This document shows positions 31,885 through 45,431 of a stretch of DNA of 64,000 bases, piece by piece. Position numbers and translations under genes: made by a program. Each line of letters begins with the position of its first letter. Position 1 is the stretch's first letter. Below the pieces are notes generated by a model. It searched no databases. It was not told where the DNA came from and saw nothing but the letters and a program-made list of their open reading frames with translations. Origin of the DNA: Chondrilla cf. caribensis (taxonomy: Eukaryota > Porifera > Demospongiae > Chondrillida > Chondrillidae); NCBI GenBank assembly GCA_964020155.1, contig OZ026565.1, positions 3,028,553 through 3,092,552 of the forward strand, written 5' to 3'.

Positions 31885-33566
31885 GCAAAAAAGGTAGTGT
31901 GCCTGAAATGTGGCAAGTTGTTCCTAAGACTTGAATACACCTCAGAACCAGTGCCACATGCAGAAATGTCTCATCATCACCGGTCAATCAAAACACACAA
32001 CCAATTACTCTATGTATTCCACCATCCACAACATTAGCCACAACACCTCAATCTAGAATTTTTGTACCCCATCACTCACCTCCATCTAGCACCAGCAACC
32101 ACACACAACCGATCACTCCATGTATTCCACCATCCACAGCACATCAATCTTAATTTTTGTACCACATCACCAACCTCCATCTAGCACCGACAACCACACC
32201 CGGTCAATCAAAACTCCATACCCTAAAAAGTGTCAAATTACCCACAAAAAAGGAAGAATGGAGAGAAGCTGATAATTTCTTTCTCAGTACCTTAGTACCA
32301 ACCATGTGTAGAGAAGAATCATTTGACGGCATGAACAAGATCCTATGTGAAGGAATATACTTCTACTTTGTATCAAGATATGGTATATACCAAATTCCAG
32401 GACAATCAACACCAATCAAAGCCATTAACACATCAACGGGTGCTTAGGAAGGTTCAAGCAGAAAAGAGAGAGATGAAAAAACAACTGCAACAGGTGGGAC
32501 ATCATGGAAATGCGAAAGGGGTCATACAAGTGGGATATGAATTCCACATATTGAATTGTTAATAAGTTTAGTAAACTGTCACGTGAAGCCAAGAAACTTG
32601 ATCGAAACAGGAACCAACACCACCAACGGAAGGAATGCCATGAAAAATTTTCCTCCCCCAATGCAAAGGTGGGCTGAATCTTCCCTCTGTCCTGACCTTT
32701 TTCAAATGCTACAGACAGCCAAAGTGGCTTCACTCGTGTCATCAAGAGACTCATCAATCAGGTACTCAGCTACGCAAAAGACTCAAGCTGAGGCCGCAGC
32801 CAAACGACAAATCTTAAAAACATTCCAAGAAGTTGTACATGAAGGATAACCCTGGTGCTAGCAGTAAAACTATTGCCTCCCGGGCCAAGCAGACCATAGT
32901 AGAAGAGGACACCTTTGTACGAGTAGAACACTGCAGAAGCCTGATAGTGCAGGGGCAGATGCTAAGACAATTTGAGGACAGGGCCCCAGGAGTATGGCCC
33001 ACTACTGTTACCAACATGCCAGAACATCTTTTCAAGTTTGCAATGAATGTAGTCACTGACGCCCTCCCTCATAATGCAAACCTGGACCTATGGGGCAAGA
33101 AGGCATCACAAACTGCCAGCTGTGCTCAGAGAGGCAGATCCTCTACCACGTTCTCAACCATTGCAGCACTGCCCTTGAGAAAGGAGATACAATGAGAGGC
33201 AACATCCTCGCTTCTCTTCACTCCTTTGCCTCTAACCACCTGAAGCCAGGGAGTTGGGTAACAGCGGACCTGCCAGGAGAAGAATACTGCTTCCTCCAGG
33301 AGTTGATTACAACAGATAGTCGCCCGGATTTGGTAATCTGGAGTCAGAACACCATTGTTCTGATTGAGCTCACCATAGCTTGAGGAAGGCATGGAGGCTG
33401 CCGCCAATAGGAAGAGGAATAAGAATGCCGACTTGCTGGCTAGATGTGCCTCCGTCAAGTAGCAGGCACACCTCACTACTCTTGAGGTAGGATCACAGGG
33501 CTTCATAAACACTCCAAACTTCGATAAGAAGAAACTGTGCCATGAGCTTGAGATGGAAATAAGTAA
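31885..33566 (+). pseudogene. Degenerate retroelement ORF with internal deletion
   Basis: + strand remnant with frameshifts. The order is: a Zn-finger-like start (VCLKCGKLFLRLEYT, about 31898); a segment at 32240-32420 (EEWREADNFF, SFDGMNKILCEGIYFYF); a join near 32560-32690 where the reverse transcriptase core would be expected but is missing; then 32700-33110 (FQMLQTAKVASLVSSRD, NPGASSKTIASRAKQT, EHCRSLIVQGQMLRQF, DALPHNANLDLWG) and 33090-33383 (CQLCSERQILYHVLNHCST, DSRPDLVIWSQNTIVLIELT). It fades out near 33560 (LEVGSQGFINTPNFDKKK). From memory these segments match the C-terminal part of retroelement proteins common in cnidarians and sponges. Not functional. Confidence 0.75.
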
Positions 33567-33687
33567 GTGCACATATAAAGGGATCGCACTACATGATTTC
33601 ATGTTTCCAATTGTGTTGTGTTTCAAAGTGCAAAGACTGTGGCTGTGTACAGGGATGACTAAAGTGATTTATGTCCACACCTGTGAG

Positions 33688-33855
33688 GTCATTTATCACA
33701 AAAAGGAAATATTATTATGTAAACACTACACAATTCTGAAGTACAGTGTGGTTGTTGACTCAGCTAGTGGAAGTGACAGAGCTGTTATTCTTGAAAGGAT
33801 GTGTGCATTGTACATAAATGATAAAATCCACATTATGAAACTAAATTTGTGTGTG
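33688..33855. repeat. Direct repeat, copy 1
   Basis: Block from GTCATTTATCACAAAAAGGA to GATAAAATCCACATTATG. It matches 35378-35545 with substitutions and small indels. Confidence 0.7.
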
Positions 33856-33910
33856 CTAGTGTACATAAGGGATATGGGTGTAGGTGCACTTTTGTGGTTT
33901 CCTTTGTGCC

Positions 33911-34002
<92 letters not shown>

Positions 34003-34090
34003 CACATGTGCAGTCTATGTGTATGTGTGTATGGGTGTGTCTGCATGTGTGTATGTGCATGTATATATGTGTATGCATGTGTGTGCGTGT
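33911..34090. repeat. (GT)n microsatellite
   Basis: Pure GT run at about 33930-33998 with a degenerate GTAT/GCATGT tail. Confidence 0.95.
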
Positions 34091-34174
34091 TCCTGTAGGA
34101 TCTTCTGGATATGTTTGCACCAATACATAAATTGGTGCATTTTGATGTACGTACACATAATTCAAATGTATGTA

Positions 34175-34349
34175 CAGTGGAACCTCTCTAGTACAAACTT
34201 CTAAATTGCAGAAACTTCTATAATAAGGACACCATTCTGTGTCCCAGTATAGTACTGTAGTGTATTAAGTGACCTCTGAATTGAGGACACCTCTGTAATA
34301 CGGACTAAAATCAAGGTCTCAAAGTGTCCTTAATAGAGAGGTTCCACTG
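34175..34349. mobile_element. 175-bp MITE, pogo/Tc1-like ends
   Basis: Left end CAGTGGAACCTCTCTA and right end TAGAGAGGTTCCACTG are exact inverted repeats of 16 bp, flanked by TA (34173-34174 and 34350-34351). CAGTGGAACCTC-type ends with a TA target fit pogo-like elements (family knowledge). The interior repeats AAGGACAC-type motifs seen at 3170-3250. Confidence 0.87.
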
Positions 34350-34351
34350 TA

Positions 34352-36020
34352 CTTAGATTGAAGATGTATCAATGCATAAATTGGTGTATTTGATGTACGT
34401 ATATACACATAATTTGCATAGGCGGCAAAACAGGGGGGGCCAGGGGGGCCATGGCTCCCCCACTCATCACAAAGGTGGGACCAAGAATGTCTATGTAGAG
34501 TATTGCATGCATGGACACAATTGCAATATTAATCATGAGTTCAGCACCATGGCCTTTAGGCCCCCCCACTTGCCAAACCATTCCTCCACCTATGATTTGT
34601 ACGTACTTAGATTGAAGTACAAAGTACATGTGTAGTTAACATTTAGTATATTATAATAGGAAATACAACTCATTATTATGGACTGTATTTATGTGTGTCA
34701 AATGTATTATTATTATTATTATTAGATTTTACAGTGCTTTGGTAGGGCTTCCCTAAAATAGCACTACACATAAGTAAATGCACATACACTGGTAACCTCT
34801 CAGACAAAAAAGTAAAAATAAATAATGAAGAGAAACTCCAAGCGATGGACACAAGAAAGTGACAGGTACATCAAAATCTACAGTTAAATGGCAGCTAAAC
34901 TAACAAATCTTCATGCAATCTCCACATAGCAACCACTCGCTTGATCACTTCATTATCCTTGATTGAAACTGAACAGAGTTTAAACCTCACCATCTTATCC
35001 AAGAATTAGAGGCAGCCATCTTTTCAATGTTATACGTATGATGTTGTAAAAACAGCAAACCTACTGAGATATGTGACTGGTTTCACAGTTCAACTCTCAC
35101 GTCTGGGAGTTGTGTAGGATCACCACAAACATTATGTTGATGTTACAAGCTTCTGAAAAAGACTTGTGTCTGCAATACTACATGCAGGCAGTGTAATGGG
35201 TCAGTGGGTATAGACACTGTGGTTCCTTCGTTCTAATGTATTGTGCCTGAACTGGGATATACACTATACACCAATGTATATACCAATGTAGTGAAAAGCA
35301 TAAGGCTCAAAACAGCATGCATTGCTGGGGTATAGTAAAGATTGTGCTAATTAATACTGTTAGTAGTCTTTCTAAACCTGACGTCATTTACCACAAAAAG
35401 GAAACTTTATGTAAACATTCCTGGGTATCACTTGGCTTCAGCATAACTGATTTTATTCAGTTGTATTTCTTGAAAAGGATGTGTGTATTGTACACAAAAT
35501 TAATGATAAAATCTATAAAGAGTACTGTGTGCTGTTCAGTATAATATCATGTCCTGTTATGCTCACTTCAAATTGATTCCTTTAAATATGTCAACTTCTA
35601 AGATTGCAATCTGAAGGTAAGGAATGATTATTCTCAAATTTTATGTCTTCTTATTGCAAATGATATGCAACATCTGCACCATTGTGACTCCCAACTGTTC
35701 TGTTAAAATTGCAATACTGGCTCTGCAGTTTTATGTAATCTTTTTAAGGCCATATGTACACCATACATCAACACTTCCAGGAAGTATATATTTGCAACCA
35801 CTCCCTATTTCCTGTCATTCCAGGCTATGACATAGGATGACAATTGCTGTGTGTGATGTTGAATTGGAATACACTGATGCTAGTACGTACCAAATATACA
35901 AATATACTTTTTGCTGTGTAGGCATTACCTACCTATTTTATGAAGTAAAAATTGAATACCACCATTGATACAAATTAAGACCACAATCTTACAAATACCC
36001 ATACACACATGTATACGCAT
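34352..36020. other. Intergenic, no gene supported
   Basis: Contains a second copy of the MITE flank (CATAAATTGGTGTATTTGAT near 34375), a G/C-run stretch at about 34430-34565, a short (TAT)n near 34710, and the second copy of a direct repeat (35378-35545). No convincing open frame. Confidence 0.55.
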
Positions 36021-36023
36021 ACA

Positions 36024-36026
<3 letters not shown>

Positions 36027-36087
<61 letters not shown>

Positions 36088-36097
36088 GCATACACCA

Positions 36098-36134
<37 letters not shown>

Positions 36135-36151
36135 ATATATACACATATACC

Positions 36152-36210
<59 letters not shown>

Positions 36211-36244
36211 CACACACACACATATTATACACATACACACACAA
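36027..36244. repeat. (CA)n compound microsatellite
   Basis: Three CA tracts separated by CATACGCATACACCACTC-like interruptions. Confidence 0.95.
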
Positions 36245-36305
36245 AGAATAGAAACCAAACAATTAAAGAGCAACTCCACTTCTACACATATGTTGCCTTT
36301 CAGGT

Positions 36306-36771
36306 TGTACTGTTCTCCATTCATTTATTTTGATTGTTCGTATTCCACAGATGATGATACCAGGTACAGATTACATTCATTCCAACCCATGTAGTAAGTA
36401 CCTTGAAGGAAGGGACACCAGCTTCAAATTGCTAAACTACTATTAGCTCATAGTCTACAGCATCTAGAGGTTTAACAAAGTTCATGCAATACCATGGTAC
36501 ATACTGAGTAAGTTTCTGTAGACACTATGATATTTATTAGTGCATATATTACATGTACTATTACAAAGTAAATGCTCACATAGGACACATCTGTAATAGG
36601 GTCATCACTTGGTGTGCTATGTGGTGTAATGAATTGAAAGACCAGCTGAATATCTTCAACCCTTCTAACCTGAACTGATTCAGAAATTCTTTACCCGCTT
36701 TCAGGTTTCTTCACTGTGGGTGTCTCAATGTAGCATATTATATTTCCATTCTGAAAGGCTTACTACACATC
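36306..36771. other. Upstream region of gene C, homologous to that of gene A
   Basis: Matches about 8890-9370: TACATTCCAACCCATGTA-type block, CATCACTTGGTGTGCTATG, GGCTTACTACACATCCTGCA. Likely carried in the duplicated unit. Confidence 0.75.
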
Positions 36772-36956
36772 CTGCAGGAGGTGTCAAATTGTGATCTGTG
36801 GCTTCTCCAAAGGATGACCTCATTTCACACCCCAGCTTCAACCACTGCTATAAAAGACCACATCCAGCCAGTTTGCAGCATTGAAGTTTCAAATATAATC
36901 TCTACGAATCAAGAATTGATAAAGTTTGAAGACAAGACTCCTGAAATAAAGTGGAA
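36772..36956 (+). promoter_or_regulatory. Gene C core promoter and 5' UTR
   Basis: TATAAAA at 36849-36855, 108 bp before the ATG, within the block conserved in A, B and C (GTGGCTTCTCCAAAGGATGA, GCCAGTTTGCAGCATTGA). Confidence 0.78.
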
Positions 36957-39900
36957 ATGGTCAAACTCCTTTGTTTGCTTGCTTGTGAGTTACTTACTTG
37001 TTACAAATAATATACAAAATGACCAACATCTATTGACAAAAATAATGCTAGAGAATAATTACTGCAGTGCATATAGTTGCAGAAATCAAAGCTTCTACTT
37101 TCAACAAGCCAATGACGTTCACTCCATAGATCATGTCCAATACATACGTACAATTCAGTGTGTACTATTATTATTGCACACAATATCTTTAGATACACAG
37201 GACATGTTATGGTTGCAGCTATTTGAAATAATAAGCTAATCGAACATAAGTTATCTGACATACCAGGTCATGTGGTTTCTGATAAGTAGTTAACCCACAC
37301 ACAGTTAACCTGTAATACAGTATTTATTAATCGCATAGAATTGGCATCAATCAATCTATCAGTGATGTGGTGATTACCCATTACTCAATTGTGTAGCATC
37401 TTGTACACAAAAGCAGGATATACTGCAATAAAGCTTGAAATACCCTTAATATGTCTGATTCCTGGTTTTGCCGTAAGAACCATAACTGTCTCTTCCACCT
37501 CGGTCAAGCACATTTCACAGTACTGAAATACAGTACAGAATTGTAAGTAACACTAATATACATGTACTTCATATTGCAGGGGTTGCCTTTCATTTTGGCC
37601 AAGTACACTCTTGTTCAATCAGTTCGGCAGCCATCGGTGCTGTTTTCAAAAGACCCGAGGACATATGGCAGATTGAACTTGCTTGGAGCAGTGACAACCC
37701 TGATTGCAGATTAATGCTGGAGGAGGAGGTCCCGGGGCAAGCAGCATTCAAAGAGATGGACACACAGATGTGTGAGTAAATCAGTCATTGACAAAGTTTC
37801 ATAGCGTAACTGGGTTCATTGACAATATTAATTCACAAATGAAGGTATCTACAAATTTAGCATTAAATCCGTAATATCGTATTTTATCTTTTTCTAAAAA
37901 TAAATATACACATTTCCCCCATGTTTTTCTATTGGGGTAATACTTCAACATGGTGTTGTTCAAAATGTTCTTGAAACCATATTAATTATAATTCTCAATC
38001 TTTGACTAATAATTCACAATTACATCTCCTGTACATAATTAAATTTGGTCTTGAATTTGAGGTTTTATTGAATTTGCAACATGTAATTTTAAGTCATATG
38101 TGTTGAATAATATCATGTACTCTCCTATAGGTAATAGAGGGAGGTATTGCTATTTCAAGACCAGCAGGCAAAGTTGTAAAGATGGTAAACCTCAGTACTC
38201 AACAATGAAGTTCACAAGCATGTGTTCAATGTGCAATTTTGCAACATTCACCTTTACAAGTAAGATCCAGAGCAGTTTCTAGAATTGTATGTGTAACGTT
38301 GCATGCATGATATCCCATTTCTTTCTCTAAATAATAGTTGAAGGCCTGGTGAATAACTTGGGTGTCACAAGAGCGTGCAATTATATTATCTACCCTGGAA
38401 GTACCTATCCAAGACCTGCTTCCCACTTGAAGTTTAGTGAATGTGGACGAAACAGGACTTGCTCTACTGTAGGCAAAAATGAGGGCCCAGGCTGCTACTG
38501 CGAGGATGGATACGTACTGAATGCTACTACTGGGCTCTGTGTAGATGAGTCAGTCTGTCCAAAAAGAAACCGAAAAATTCCTCTTAACCTGAGTGAGCCT
38601 CAAATTATACACAATTATCATGATAATTATGTTCGATCATTGTTTACCAATTGAATATTAGTTAATATCCATAATCTTCATATATGAATGAACAGAGACC
38701 CCTGATTGTGTCAAGTTAGGAGATTCGGTGCAAGTAACTTGGGAAGTGAATGCGGAAAGAATGTATACTTACACTATTAGATCCAGTGGTGTTGTGAGGA
38801 AAAGTAAGTCCTTTAACATTGTTTGCTTTTTTGCTTACTTACAACTTCTCAAGGGCTGATCCCTATCCCCTTTGCAGGTGGAACACTGCCTGGGAAAACT
38901 GATCCGAGCAAGGGTTTCAACGTGGTTGGCAAAGTAGGTACACTAACCATTCCTCCTGGTGGTTTGGGTCCAGGACAATACAGTTTTGAAGTTGAGGATA
39001 CTGACTCTGATGAGACAAATGTTGAGACGGGTGACTTCAGCATCAAAGTAGGTAAGTATTATTTCACTGTGTTATAAGTATAGAAGAAGTTCTGGCCTTA
39101 GTTTAATGGCACTGCAGTTTTGTAAGTTTGCTCACCTGATAATCAATCTATGTAAAATAATAATATTGTCAGGCAAGTGGGTTGAGGTGATAGAGTATCA
39201 TACTATGGTCTACTCTTTGCAAAAAGTATGGTAATATTGATGAACCGATTTGCCTGAAGTAAAACCTAACATTTGGGATTCGTTATTCACAGCATAAAGC
39301 ACCATTGACGCTATTATATTAAATGTAGAAATGCATAAATGGCTTTGACAATGTGCTCTTAATGCCCATGTAATATAAGTCACGTTGTGCTTGTTCCTTG
39401 TCTGATTGTGGTCTTGTACATTTAAGACCTTTTACAGCTTCCTATCCCCTTCACTGCCTATAATACACCTTCACTCAGAGATGGTTATTACATGTAAAAA
39501 TATTACAAGGTAATGAGGCAACTGCTAAAAGGGGGTTACTGTATAGGTAAGATTGTTACTGTATAGAAGGAACATACTGTGTGTGTTCTGGCAGAAATGA
39601 GGTAGGAGGTGTAATATTCTAAGGTCAACTGACAACAGGAGAATTGATAATAATAAAAGGCTCAAAGGGTTGCATGCCAATTGGTTCAAAATCCTTAATC
39701 AGTGAGAGCCCTGTTGCAATGTTCTCCTGCATGTGCAATACATGCGTACATTCACCAGTGTATTATTCTACGTATGTACTGTATATGCAGTGTATGTCAT
39801 ACTATGTATACATACTATACTGTACAATTCAATTTCATTTCATTTCAGGATGCAAGCCTGAAAAAGATTTGAATATCAGTGAGTGTTATTTCCATGTGTT

Positions 39901-42900
39901 TGGTGCAATAATAAATTCATCGTCTCTATTTCAGTGTGGATCCTTACAACCACAGTGACCATCTGAATAAAATTGTCTGTGTTTTTCCCGTCCATTCATA
40001 GGTGTGAAGGCTTACTGTGATATTAAAGGAATCCAGAACACAGAAATCACTTGGGCTGTGGCTTCAGATAGAAGTTACCGGTATACAATTACCGACACTT
40101 CTGACAATAGTGTTGTTGAAAGTAAGTAATCCGAGTTCATCTAAACAATACATATCCAATTATGACTGTTGACAAAGTTTGGTATATGTTTATAAAATAG
40201 TGGGCACATGTTGAATGTGAGGCCCCCTTGCAATTTGTACAATATTTACAGTAAAAGCTAAGCCCACACTCAAATCAGATTTGCAACATTGAGACCAAAG
40301 TGCACCGTAACATACCTTTTCCTAATTATACATATGAGTAGAGATTACATGCCTGTGTTATGTTGTACACAGAGGGTGAGGGAGCTGGAACAGGAGGGGG
40401 AGATTTTACCGTGTCTGGTGGTAGAGCTCTAGTGAAGGTTACTCTTGGAGCTGGTAACTACAAGGTTACTGTTGAAGACCTTGATGCTGGTGTTCAGAAT
40501 TTCTACCAAGAATCGAAGGATTTCTCCATTGAAGGTAAGTCTCTTTCCATTAGATTAATTTGATCATGATACTACACATTATACATTATCACAATAATAA
40601 TGTATTTGTGTATTTAAAATAATATTGTATCTATGAGATGATTTCTATGTTTCTATTCTTGTAGAGTGTAAGCAACCCCATCCCTTCAATTTGAGTGAGT
40701 TATCACAAAGTGGAAAATCATTCATGTTCACTGAATGTACACAAACTACATCAATACAGCACTCCTCATAAAGACCATTACAGAGGAAATTTTGTGTTGA
40801 CAATACATTAGTCCTAATGCCTACCATGCACATATATGAGATTGAAATACAGCACTCTTCATAAGACCGTTAAAGACATGCATTTGTGTTGACAATACAT
40901 TATTCCTAACGCCTACCATGCATGTGAGATTGAAATCTGTTGATGTGGCAAATGAGAAGATACGTATTGTATGGAGTATTAAATGTCAAATGATTGCTTT
41001 AATGCCTACCATGTACCTATGTTGGAATTGATTCTATTTGATGCATGAGATTCAATTCCATGGGTTCAGAAAATGAAATCAAAGTGTTATCATGAAGATT
41101 CATTGTATCAAGTGCATGGTTTTTACTTTGTATCGAATATTGTATCTTGCAATTTTCACTAGATTGGTAGGGTAGGGGAATAACCTAGGAGTGTCTACTT
41201 CAGTTGTATGTGTTCTTCCTAAAATATACAATTGTATTCTCAAAGTCCATGTACATCATTCAGTGCTCTGTTATCTATTAATTGCAGTGGTACCAAGCTG
41301 TGTGAGGTCTTCCCAATCCAGTATACAGATTTCATGGACAGTAATGTCTGACAGAAGTTACTCCTACAAAATAAAGAATGGAAATCTCAACTTTGGTAAG
41401 TACATGCAGAACATTCAATTTATCATTCTGACATCTCTAAAATATTACACAGTTGCCATTGCATATCATAATAATTGTTGTTCATATCTCAGCTAAAACG
41501 GTCTCTGGAGCACAAAGTTCAGGCAACTTTGTTGTAAGTGGTGGCAGAGGAACATTGACTATCACCACCCAAGGAGAATGGCCTATAGGCGTGTTCAAAG
41601 TGACCATCAATGATTTGTCATCTTCCATTCCTTCCATGAAAACTGCCAGGTTCAAAGTTAAAAAAGGTTTGTGGCAATTCATCACTCTGTATGTTATGCC
41701 AGCTCTCACTCTTATGCACTCTTCATGATATTTCACTCTGTATGATAATTCCATCTATCTTATTACTACTATTGTTTGACTATCACTCAGGTTGTAAGCC
41801 TAAGAAGCCTCTTGAAATTGGTGAGTGAGGATTTTATTCCCATTTCTCAGTCCTGCCTTGCAATGATGTTAATGTACATTTGAATCTATACAACCAACAG
41901 ATGCTAGAGGTATTTGCATCGGAGGTGAGTCCACTGGAAGGATTTCCTGGAGTGTGCAAGCCGATCGTACATACAAGTACACCGTCAGTGGAGATGGCAA
42001 GGTTGTGCAAGGTGTGTGGAATGTACGAATAGTGTGTATGTGGACCAGTTATGATTCAAAGAATCATCATTAAAAATTTTTATTACTCAGTGGCCACAGT
42101 CCCTGGTTCTGGAAGTGCCAGTTTCCCAGTTAGTAATGGCAGAGGTCAAGTCTCCCTCAAACTAGAGCCTGGTGACTACACAGTGACAGTACAAGACCTT
42201 GATGCTGGTGTGAGGGAATTTTACAGTGAATCTAAAGACTTCTCAGTTGCAGCTTGCGAGCTTGAAATCAGTGCGTTTGCTGGAATAACGATAATAATGC
42301 CATTTAAGTGATTGTACAATGGTTCATTGTATTGTATAGGGACCAATACCTGTGTTGAAAGCGGTAGGAACGTGGAGCATACCCTGGATGCCACTGCAGG
42401 ACGTACATATAGATATGCCATATTAGTGGAGGGGAAAACCTCACAGGTGGTGAAAAGTGAGTGTGTGGCTCTTGTCTGAAAAATGAAGTATAAGTACATA
42501 TATACTCAGATTGAACAAAAACAGTTATTATTTCAATGATATCGGCATTTGATTCCTTGCAGGTGGTCCGGTTGTAGCAAGTCAAGGTGGTAACAAATAT
42601 GTAATTCCATCAACTGATGACCTTCCTGTTGGCCGATACATTCTGATGATCACCGAGGTAGAAACAGGAGGGGAAGGTTATGACAGATTCCTGGTCACTG
42701 CAAGTGAGTGATTTAGTTCACTGCATTAATTTTCTAGAAAAGCACATTCTGACACGCACTTTAGCAATCTTGTAGCTGATTATATCCTTTGGGTCATTTC
42801 CTATTGTGTTCATTAGTGAACACATGTTTTCATGTCAATAGGTGCAAATATGTACACTTTGACCCACAAACAGATGAAATGTCATGAGATAAGTAGAGAT

Positions 42901-43744
42901 TAGATCATTACATTCATAGTCATTTCATCATAATCATGCTAAGGGGAAGTTTCTTTCATAATAAATTCAGTCCTACTCTACCAGGCGAAAAACCCGACCT
43001 ACGTACATTCGTTGTATGGAAAACAAGTAGTTCAAGTTCAAAAACTCGTGGGGCTGCCGCCCCCGCACACGAATTACTCGGGTGTCTTTCTTAGAATTAA
43101 AAAAAAAAAATTGCTGAAGTTATTACATTCGGCAGAGCTTCAGTGCACAAATTCTAGCCCAATTTCTAATTGTCAGCATTTGTAATGGGCCATCTTTCTT
43201 TAGCTCAATATAAATTATAATATAAATTCATTGTTACCATTACGCTTAGGAACACATATTATATTATATTAATCTTCATTATCGCGTGTTTCATACTGGA
43301 AGTCCAAATGAAATTATAGGGGCTTCCTGCGACAATCCCTAAAACTTGTGAATCGGTCTTCATTTAATGCCTAACTACTTAAATTCACTTGTACTTGTCT
43401 ATAATATACAGCTTGCTACATCATGCAGAACAGTGCAAATGATAATTTCAATTTCTACAGGTGGAGCTATTGGCTCTGAGGTGAGGTATACAGCCAATGG
43501 AGAACACAGTGGAATGTACATCTGCTTGGATCCAATTCAAGGTGGAAGCTTTGATGGTGGCCTCACAGCTAAAGTAGGAAGTGCTGCGGAAGCCAGCCTG
43601 ATAGGACAAGGTATGCATATGTATATAAAGGGCATGTGAAAGTATGCCTACGTACATGGGTAGGCAACAATTAAAAGTTGCTGGCTGGGTTTGCTTTTGC
43701 TCATGAAATGGTCATCATTGAATATTCTTACCCAGGCACTCACA

Positions 43745-43798
<54 letters not shown>

Positions 43799-44318
43799 TG
43801 CACACACATGCACATGCACACAAAGACAGACAGACACAGGTCACACTTCACATCATACTGTAGACTATAGGTGTGTGGTGGATGGGTAGCCAAATACCTG
43901 TTTCTCAAAATTTTAACATACCCACAAAACCTCTAGCATGTGTTACTATTCATATTTATCATGCATGTGAATTACATCATATCATCACTACTCAAGTAAT
44001 GGTTAGGAATGTCTCTTACATTCAATATGCCCAACTTGTATGCACTATGTACTTGTATGGTGTGTATGTTATAGGATCTTTTGGTTCAGATGGGTATGTG
44101 CATTCTGCGATAGTATTACAGACATTAGATCATATGCACATGCACAATAGTATCAGAAAAATATGTACTTGTGTACATGAGTTTATCCTGTCATTTTCTA
44201 ATGCCATACAGGGAAATGCCACCTCCAGCCTTATACTGGAAGTGAAAGTACCTTGACCATCTCTGTCAGGAAAAATGGGGGAACAGCTGATCAAGTTGCC
44301 ATACGCTATCGTGGCTGA
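36957..44318 (+). CDS. Gene C: secreted modular protein, 19 exons, about 781 aa
   Basis: Exons: 36957-36984, 37580-37771, 38131-38259, 38338-38592, 38696-38803, 38878-39051, 39849-39878, 40002-40121, 40373-40534, 40665-40694, 41288-41395, 41493-41666, 41791-41820, 41901-42011, 42091-42270, 42340-42456, 42563-42703, 43461-43610, 44212-44318. The sum is 782 codons with TGA; all introns are phase 1. Domain order is as in gene A: signal peptide, Cys-rich domain (to residue 116), TIL-like module (117-201), then six repeats with CKP/CKQ linkers. Exon 1 and the N-terminal domain are closer to gene B, while exons 7-13 pair with gene A. Intron 14 (79 bp) contains stops, unlike the 72-bp in-frame introns of A and B. 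No inactivating change was seen. Function unknown. Confidence 0.83.
43024..43340 (+). mobile_element. Truncated dispersed repeat in gene C intron 17
   Basis: Starts AAGTAGTTCAAGTTCAAAAA and ends near CATACTGGAAGTCCAAATG. It lacks most of the interior of the 11716-12690 copy. Gene B's equivalent intron (30184-30586) has no insertion. Confidence 0.7.
43740..43830. repeat. (CA)n in gene C intron 18
   Basis: Same intron position as in genes A and B. Confidence 0.93.
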
Positions 44319-44561
44319 TGAGTATTCACAATCCTAAAGGAACTCTTGATCCTGGTAATTCGGCTTTAATTCAAGAAAATAACCTTTCTTTAACACAGAA
44401 TAATTACAGTGCATAATCGTGTGATGCTCATATAATGTTATCAAGCAAGTTTATCATTTATCATTATTATACTCATTTTAAACAATTCAATTGGCTTGAA
44501 ATTAAGAATGGATTGGCTTCAGGTTGCAACAAACATATTCTACATTCCAATAAGCACAAAA

Positions 44562-44629
<68 letters not shown>

Positions 44630-45251
44630 ATGTGTGTGTTTGACTAGGTGTGTGATTGACTGTGTGTGAGGATGCATGCATGCACTGGTGTGTTGTTTGT
44701 GTGTGTGTGGTGTGTACATATTTCAACATCACCAACAACATCCACAAAACTATAACACAACAGAATGGACATTGATCTAGGAGACAATGAGGTCATATAG
44801 AAACTGTGTAATATAATAATAGTATTTACATGTCAGTTTGAAATTCCCAGTGCTGAGGTGGATAACAGACACTGAGTCCATCTATGTGCAGGAATTTGTG
44901 AAAATGGCTGCACTTATAGGTTTTACAGCAGTATCTAATTTGTCTAACTATTTGCATTACAAATGTTACACATGTCAAACAAAATGGAATTATTTGGGTG
45001 ACAGCTGCTTTTGCATTCAAATAGAGACCACATGAATGTACATGCTATGTACGTACACAGGGTGAGAGGCAATCAGATTTAGATAATCGCCAACCACAGG
45101 TATTGGCTAATCCACCAACTCACTTAGCAACCATGATGTAATTAACACTAGTAATTTTGCAAACACTCGTACTCAAACACTGCTCACTAATAACCATTAC
45201 GACCTATTACAAATAATGCCTAGAAATAGGTGGACTCTTTTGAAGGAAGTC
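44319..45251. repeat. 3' flank of gene C with (GT)n
   Basis: Homologous to the gene A flank 17447-18396, including a (GT)n run at about 44563-44640, the GTGACAGCTGCTTTTGCATTC block near 44999 and TTAGCAACCATGATGTAATT at 45124. No clear poly(A) signal. Confidence 0.75.
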
Positions 45252-45431
45252 GGGCAGTGCTTCATGTTAGAGATTTCATTGAAACAGCAGTACAGTAGCC
45301 AACAGTTGCAGCTAAAGGGTCTTCATCAGGTGTATCATAACCCTATCATACACATGATGGAAGCTCTAGCCAAAACTGTTTTGTTATAGCACTGCTGTTT
45401 CAATGAATTCCCAGCATGAAATGTTGTCCAA
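45252..45431. mobile_element. Long hairpin MITE-like element, copy 2
   Basis: Second copy of 18397-18576, with the arms AGAGATTTCATTGAAACAGC and GCTGTTTCAATGAATTCCC retained. Confidence 0.75.

Noticed and set aside
34425..34565. G-run and C-run segment as a G-quadruplex or TE end
   Set aside because: Runs of G near 34433-34448 and C near 34560 are suggestive, but no defined structure, ends or duplications were visible.
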